This document shows, one piece after another, positions 49,629 through 64,000 of a stretch of 64,000 bases of DNA. How positions within the stretch are numbered: the first letter of the stretch is position 1; each line of letters opens with the position of its first letter. Both the position numbers and the translations under genes were made by a program. The notes below the pieces were generated by a model, which saw only the letters and a program-made list of their open reading frames with translations, searched no databases and was not told where the DNA came from. Source of the DNA: Flaccisagitta enflata (Eukaryota > Chaetognatha > Sagittoidea > Aphragmophora); contig OZ231126.1 in the NCBI GenBank assembly GCA_965153355.1, positions 11,532,001 to 11,596,000 of the forward strand. Reading direction: 5' to 3'.

Positions 49629-50099
49629 CACTTTCTTTTTATAAGAACCAAGTTTATGAGAACGTTAGGCTTCATATCGTCAAAAATTAAAGAACATGCG
49701 AAGAAGGCTTCATTTCTTCATAATTTAACAACATTAGGCTCATAATCTTAAAAATATTAGAACATTTTTTTCTGGGCTTTCTTTTATTCAATTATTTTTT
49801 GTAAATAGACAGACCATCTTTTCAGTTCAGCAAATTATGTCTCAATATATGTAGCATGTATCTTTGTACTACTTTCATTGATTTTAATTCACTTAAAATG
49901 TTTAAGCCTGCTGCTTTGTTGTTTCATTAACATTTTCCTTCATCTTCTCCCTTATAACAAACTTAAACTAAATAAGAACATTCTTAATTGAAGGTTAAAA
50001 AGTGTGTTTGAATTAAGAATAATTTAAGAATGTTCAAGCTCAAAATTTAAGAACATTGAAGGCTTGCTCAAAAAATGATGTTCTTATAAAAAAAAAATG
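49629..50099. mobile_element. TA-flanked MITE, CACTTTCTTTTTATAAGAACC family, copy 1
   Basis: Left end CACTTTCTTTTTATAAGAAC; right end complement of GTTCTTATAAAAAAAAAATG. TA at 49627-49628 and 50100-50101. The right end is slightly decayed. Confidence 0.7.
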
Positions 50100-50107
50100 T
50101 ACACATA

Positions 50108-50877
50108 CAGGGTGTCCCAAGTCAGTTGCAACATGAAGAATCGACATATCTCTGCTTCTAGGTCCACAAATCAATTTCTGAAAAAAAATCTAAAAAGATC
50201 TTGGTCTGCACTTTTTACATGCAAAATTTCATGATAATCAGACAATTTGTTTAGGGGCCACATTTCTTTGAAATACACAAGTGATTTCTGACCATGTCTT
50301 TTCTTAGTTTTTTACTTTTAGCTTTACTTGGCAGTAGCTGTATTTAATTGCTTGTCATTTTTCAACCAATTGAGCTAAAATCCTGTGATTGGTCTCAAAT
50401 GGCAGATAATTTGTCATAGATTTTAGATCACAAAAAAAATTTGACAATTTTCCAAGATAGATCCAAATAAGATTTTCATTGTTTTTTTTCTAGATTGTCA
50501 CTTTTGATTTTGATAATGGTTGACCAAAGTCATCAATAAAGTCATAAATTGTCAAAATTTTCCAAGATTTCTATGCAGATGTACAATCTATGTACAATTA
50601 TCTTTCATTTCAGACCAATCCCAGGATTCTGGATCAATTTGGCAGAGTGGTAAAGAGTTAAAGTCAGCTACTTTCACATACAGCTAAAAAAAGATAATTT
50701 TCCATTTCATGTTACTACTCATTTGATGTTCTTCTGACCCGCAACTCAAAGTGGAAGTTTGGTATGACAAAAAGTGCAGACCTAGATCATTGTAAATTTT
50801 TTTTCAAAAATCAATTTGAGTTCCTAGAAGCAGAGATATGTCGATTTTTCATGTTGCAACTGAGTTGGGACACCCTG
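50108..50877. mobile_element. TA-flanked palindromic MITE (770 bp)
   Basis: CAGGGTGTCCCAAGTCAGTT at the left and AACTGAGTTGGGACACCCTG at the right, TA on each side. The inverted repeat extends past 100 bases (CATATCTCTGCTTCTAGG; AAAAGTGCAGACC). It begins 8 bases after the previous MITE. Confidence 0.88.
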
Positions 50878-51401
50878 TAGTAGTCATATTTCCGCATCCA
50901 TATTTCCAAGAACGCTTAAGGGGACTGTTTCATATTTCAATGACCATATTGCATAGTCCCGTTTTGGAATGTCCCTAGCTTGCCCATAGCTATCTACGCA
51001 TCTAAATGATGATCTTTTGTAGTCTATCAGTAGCTTTTACATGATGATGATATCCGCATATTTATAGCTTATCAATTTATGATGTCATTTGTAGTTTGGT
51101 AAAGAGAAATACTTTTAGCTATTTTACTACGTGAGAATGGGATGGTTACTTACATTTTCCGTTTTGGTAACTGACGTTTGATGAATAAGTATTAGCTTCC
51201 TTTTCAATCGCAGCAAATACTATGGATAGATTGCGGTTTGATTGCTTACACATTTTTGCAATACTTTGCTCGATGTTTGCTTACTTCATTTGTGACAATT
51301 TGGTGTGATAGAAAGCGCCAATCAGTCTGTTGGTAGAGAATTGCTTAGAGGTCTTTATGCCGTACATAATAATCAACATTAACGTCAAGATTATCCAGCT
51401 A

Positions 51402-52766
51402 CCCTGTCTTCAGGAGCAACTGTAACCAGCAAGAGTTCTATTGTATCAAAACTGTTTACAGCACAAATTTCGGATTTGTTCTTTCTTATAGCATATTACT
51501 GACGGTTTTTTCATGCAAAATTTTAGCAGGTCAAGTAGTTTAGCTTCTACATTATTTTGAAGTAAAAAACCCTTTTTTGCTTACAGTGGGGTTCGTGGAA
51601 TAACAGCCTAAACTGGAGGAAGGTATTTAAGTGTCTTAATTTCATTTGACAAACTTGATATTTTAAATATAAGTTGTTCACTCGATGCTTTTGTCCCTGA
51701 GTTTTTTGGTTGCTATGGAAACTAAAATCATTTTTTCAAACATTAATAACCACTAAAATATCAATATTTTGAGAAATATTGTCAGGGAACATTGCTCAAA
51801 ATTAAATTTGCTACAACTTTCCCACAGTATGTTCTGTAAGAATATCGCTCATTTGGCCGTTGGTAGGGGGCGTCACACCTAGCAACCGCTAAATGATGCT
51901 CCCTAGCAACGGCTAAACGAGCTATATTCTTACACGACATACTGTGGGAAAGTTGTAGCAAATTTAATTCTGAGCAATGTTCCCTGATAATATTTGTCAA
52001 AATATTGATATTCTAGTTGTTATAAAAGTTCAAAAAAATAATTTTGGTTTCCATAGCAACCGAAAAACTCAGGGACAAAAGCATCAAGTGAACAACTTAT
52101 ATTTTAAATATCATGTTTGTCAAATGACATTAGGACACTTAAATACCTTCCTCCAGTTTAGGCTGTTATTCCACGAACCCCACTGTAACAGTTTTTCATT
52201 TTAGATATTGATGGAGGTCTGTCACTTTATACCTATATAATTTCAAAACGCTTTGAACTAGAACTCTGAAATTGGTCTCAAATTGAAGATTTTTTGAAGG
52301 AGATTATGTCAGGTTCAAGAAAAAAGCATTTCACGCTGCATTTATGAAAATTTTTCACGTTTTTTCCATGATTTTTCCGTGTTCATACAACCTTTCTTGC
52401 TGAATATCCATCATTTACCATTTTCAGATCTCATAATTTTGCACAAGTGGACAGAGAAAAGATTTATTAATGATAGGAACATAAAATGGGATCAACTTGA
52501 TTACTTCAAATCAATATCTTCTCAATTCTGATCAGATTTAAAAGGCTAAACTCTTTTATTTTTCATAAAAACCGCAATTTTATGTGTAAATTTTGGCAAT
52601 TTTCGAAACAATGTAGAAGTTGAACTACTTGACTTGGAGTGCTGAAATTTTGCATGAGAAACCCGTTGGTAATATGCTATAAGATTGAGTAAATCCAAAA
52701 TGTGTGGTGTAAATATTTTTGACACAATACATCTTTTGCTGGTTACAGTTGTTTCTGAAGACAGGG
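51402..52766. mobile_element. TA-flanked palindromic MITE, outer element of a nest
   Basis: CCCTGTCTTCAGGAGCAACT at the left and AGTTGTTTCTGAAGACAGGG at the right, TA on each side. Arms match for about 180 bases (GCAAAATTTTAGCAGGTCAAGTAG against its inverted, changed copy). Removing the inner MITE gives an original length of about 760 bases. Confidence 0.82.
51584..52185. mobile_element. TA-flanked palindromic MITE, inner (602 bp)
   Basis: CAGTGGGGTTCGTGGAATAA at the left and TTATTCCACGAACCCCACTG at the right, TA at 51582-51583 and 52186-52187. Nearly the whole element is an inverted repeat of about 290-base arms around 51885. It is well conserved, so the insertion is young. Confidence 0.9.
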
Positions 52767-52768
52767 TA

Positions 52769-53017
52769 TCCTTTCTCCCATTTCTTCAAGATAAGAAGTC
52801 AATAAGTAATAAACCCTTTTCAAGCAATGAAGAGTTGGCTGCTTATGCAAACGAGTTAGTCATTCTACCACCCCGCGACGGGTACACGCATGGAGACACT
52901 GTCTACACAGTTGGACAGTGCACAATTAGTCAAGACACTACAAGTCTAGATCCCTCAAGAGACAGGTCCGTAGTCACTGTGCCCCCGATTGTCGCATTAA
53001 CACCGATACAACCCTGA
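52769..53017 (+). CDS. Possible orphan 3' exon of an unidentified gene
   Basis: After a CTGAAGACAG sequence that could act as an acceptor, an open frame of about 80 residues reads SFLPFLQDKKSISNKPFSSN and continues through ANELVILPPRDGYTHGDTVY to VALTPIQP and a stop. Composition is varied and coding-like, unlike the surrounding DNA, but I recognise no family. The possible acceptor lies inside the terminal inverted repeat of the MITE at 51402-52766, so chance is also possible. Confidence 0.22.
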   Translation, partial: SFLPFLQDKKSISNKPFSSNEELAAYANELVILPPRDGYTHGDTVYTVGQCTISQDTTSLDPSRDRSVVTVPPIVALTPIQP

Positions 53018-53377
53018 ACAATATCCTTATTTAAAGCACATTTCATACAATCCTGGGTTTTTAAAACAAACTCAGCAAGGGTGTAAAAAATAATCAAATA
53101 GAAGCTCCAAATCCCCCTCCCTCATCCTCTTCGCCTATTTTGGGAGGACGGGAATTTGGACTTTGGTTTTTGGAAAAAAGGAAAAAGAGAGGGTCGAAAA
53201 TTCAAGACGATATATCATATGGTAACACTGCAACGAAAAACAACATGACAACATGATTTCTCACTAAAAGCCCCGGAATGTGCAACTACAACAACGACAA
53301 CGACGACAAAAACGACAGAAACTACCCCTAGAGCATCTGCACTTTCTCACCCAAAAAATCACTTCTTGCTTCATGTA

Positions 53378-53530
53378 CACTTCATTTTTCTCTTAAGATC
53401 ATCCTTTTTTGGCTGAAGCCTTTAAAAGAGATAGAGATAGCTACTAATAAATAACTACAATGTTCTTAATTTTTGAGCAATTTCAAGCCTTGGTGTTCTT
53501 ATAAACTAGGTTCTTAAAAGAAAAAAAGTG
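53378..53530. mobile_element. TA-flanked MITE, CACTTTCTTTTTATAAGAACC family, copy 3 (short)
   Basis: CACTTCATTTTTCTCTTAAG at the left, GGTTCTTAAAAGAAAAAAAG then TG at the right, TA on both sides. Only 153 bases. Confidence 0.62.
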
Positions 53531-53849
53531 TATGACCTATTTAAAAGCAAAAAAGAAAAACACTCAGCATACTAGGTTATCCTATTAAGATCAGAACGTA
53601 ATGACAATACGGCAGTACTAATTTAGAAAGCTTTTATTCAATTGGTTCTAGCAAATTTACATAGTTGAAGATAAGTCGAATTACGTTCTATCAAACAGTA
53701 CTAGGGGTAACAATATCGTCGCGGAAGGGTGCGAAGAGGCGTTCATTCCCTTTCCTTCCTCATACACATGTAGACACAGGATTCAAAATGGCATTTTCCC
53801 CTTTCTGTTTTAAGCGTGACCAATGGATAACGGATGGATCAACGGACGG

Positions 53850-54412
53850 TGGGTGGAGTGGGATAAAGTGGCATTAGGTTTTTTTTTCTTATCAGGGTGG
53901 GATTTGATGGACTGTGTAGGTGGGTGAAGTGGGATAAAGTGGCGTTAGATGTTTTTTTCCCATCAGGGTGGGATTTGATGGACTGTGTAGGTGGGTGGAG
54001 TGGGATAAAGTGGCGTTAGGTGTGTTTTTCCCATCAGGGTGGGATTTGATGGACTGTGTAGGTGGGTGGAGTGGGATAAAGTGGTGTTAGGTGTTTTTTT
54101 CTCATCAGGATGTGATGTGATGGACTGAGTAGGTAGGTGGAGTGGGATAAAGTGGCGTTTGGTTTTTTTTTCTTATCAGGGTGGGATTTGATGGACTGCG
54201 TAGGTGGGTGAAGTGGGATAAAGTGGCGTTAGGTGTTTTTTTCCCATCAGGGTGGGATTTGATGAACTGTGTAGGTGGGTGGAGTGGGATAAAGTGGCGT
54301 TAGGTGTTTTTTTCCCATCAGGGTGGGATTTGATGGACTGTGTAGGTGGGTGGAGTGGGATAAAGTGGCGTTAGGTGTTTTCTTTCCCATCAGGGTGGGA
54401 TTTGATGGACTG
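53850..54412. repeat. Eight tandem copies of a ~70-bp unit
   Basis: The unit begins GTGGGTGGAGTGGGATAAAG, continues GTGGCGTTAGGTGTTTTTTT and ends GGGATTTGATGGACTGTGTA. It is flanked by Helentron-like tetramers (GGATCAACGGACGG left; GGACGGACCAACGCGGACGG right) and an AGAGTCGCTAGC end, so it may be a swollen element body. Confidence 0.88.
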
Positions 54413-54537
54413 TGGGACGGACCAACGCGGACGGACAAAGCTTCATATAGAGTCGCTAGCTCACTAGTTCGTCATTTGCTTCTACTCTCCTCCACCTCCT
54501 CCTCCTCATCCTTCTCCTCCCCTTATTCATGTACCAC

Positions 54538-63079
<8,542 letters not shown>

Positions 63080-63119
63080 CTGCAGCAAGAAACAAAATGA
63101 AAACAATGGTTTGAAAAGT

Positions 63120-64000
<881 letters not shown>

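Overview
This is nuclear DNA from an invertebrate animal. The evidence is spliced genes with canonical GT-AG introns, animal gene families, very long di-, tri- and tetranucleotide microsatellites, and a dense set of short non-autonomous transposable elements. I cannot name the lineage from sequence alone. I saw no prokaryotic operon, rRNA, tRNA or CRISPR array.

Three protein-coding genes can be assembled by matching exon phases. (1) Minus strand, about 22.1 kb down to 8.68 kb: a cytohesin-type Arf guanine-nucleotide exchange factor. A coiled coil and almost the whole Sec7 domain are present, preceded and interrupted by about 740 residues of low-complexity sequence. The PH-domain end was not found and probably lies beyond the left edge. 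(2) Plus strand, 36127-44169: a complete six-exon gene for a predicted 1338-residue protein, with a STAND/NB-ARC-type NTPase followed by a Ser/Pro-rich linker (with a duplicated exon) and a C-terminal Kelch propeller. This unusual architecture is the best candidate for a novel system. (3) Minus strand, 63079 down to 54538: the last seven exons of an ABCC4/MRP4-like ABC transporter, covering the end of TMD2 and all of NBD2. Its 5' part lies beyond the right edge.

The rest is mobile and tandem DNA. The main groups are: (a) more than 20 copies of a Helentron/HINE-like family, with a start near ACAAGGCCGGATACACGG, an inner ACGG/ACCG tetranucleotide tract, and a 3' hairpin followed by an A-run, in which the hairpin arm and the 5' subterminal motif change together between subfamilies; (b) five copies of an element with inverted flanks (GGGGACNNNGTCCTGTAGAAC type) that carries a minisatellite; (c) about ten TA-flanked palindromic MITEs, concentrated in and near the ABCC4-like gene; (d) at least one hAT-like insertion with an 8-bp target duplication nested inside (a). 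Several introns are largely microsatellite, and in one case a (GT)n tract supplies the splice donor.

Layout: 1-8678 is repeats and probable cytohesin intron; 8679-22098 the cytohesin-like gene; 22.6-24.1 kb a minisatellite-filled Helentron-like element; 24.1-35.9 kb intergenic repeats, including a cluster of minisatellite elements at 27.4-34 kb; 36.1-44.2 kb the STAND-Kelch gene; 44.2-54.5 kb intergenic repeats and nested MITEs; 54.5-63.1 kb the ABCC4-like gene; then repeats to the end. The three genes show no sign of working in one pathway.
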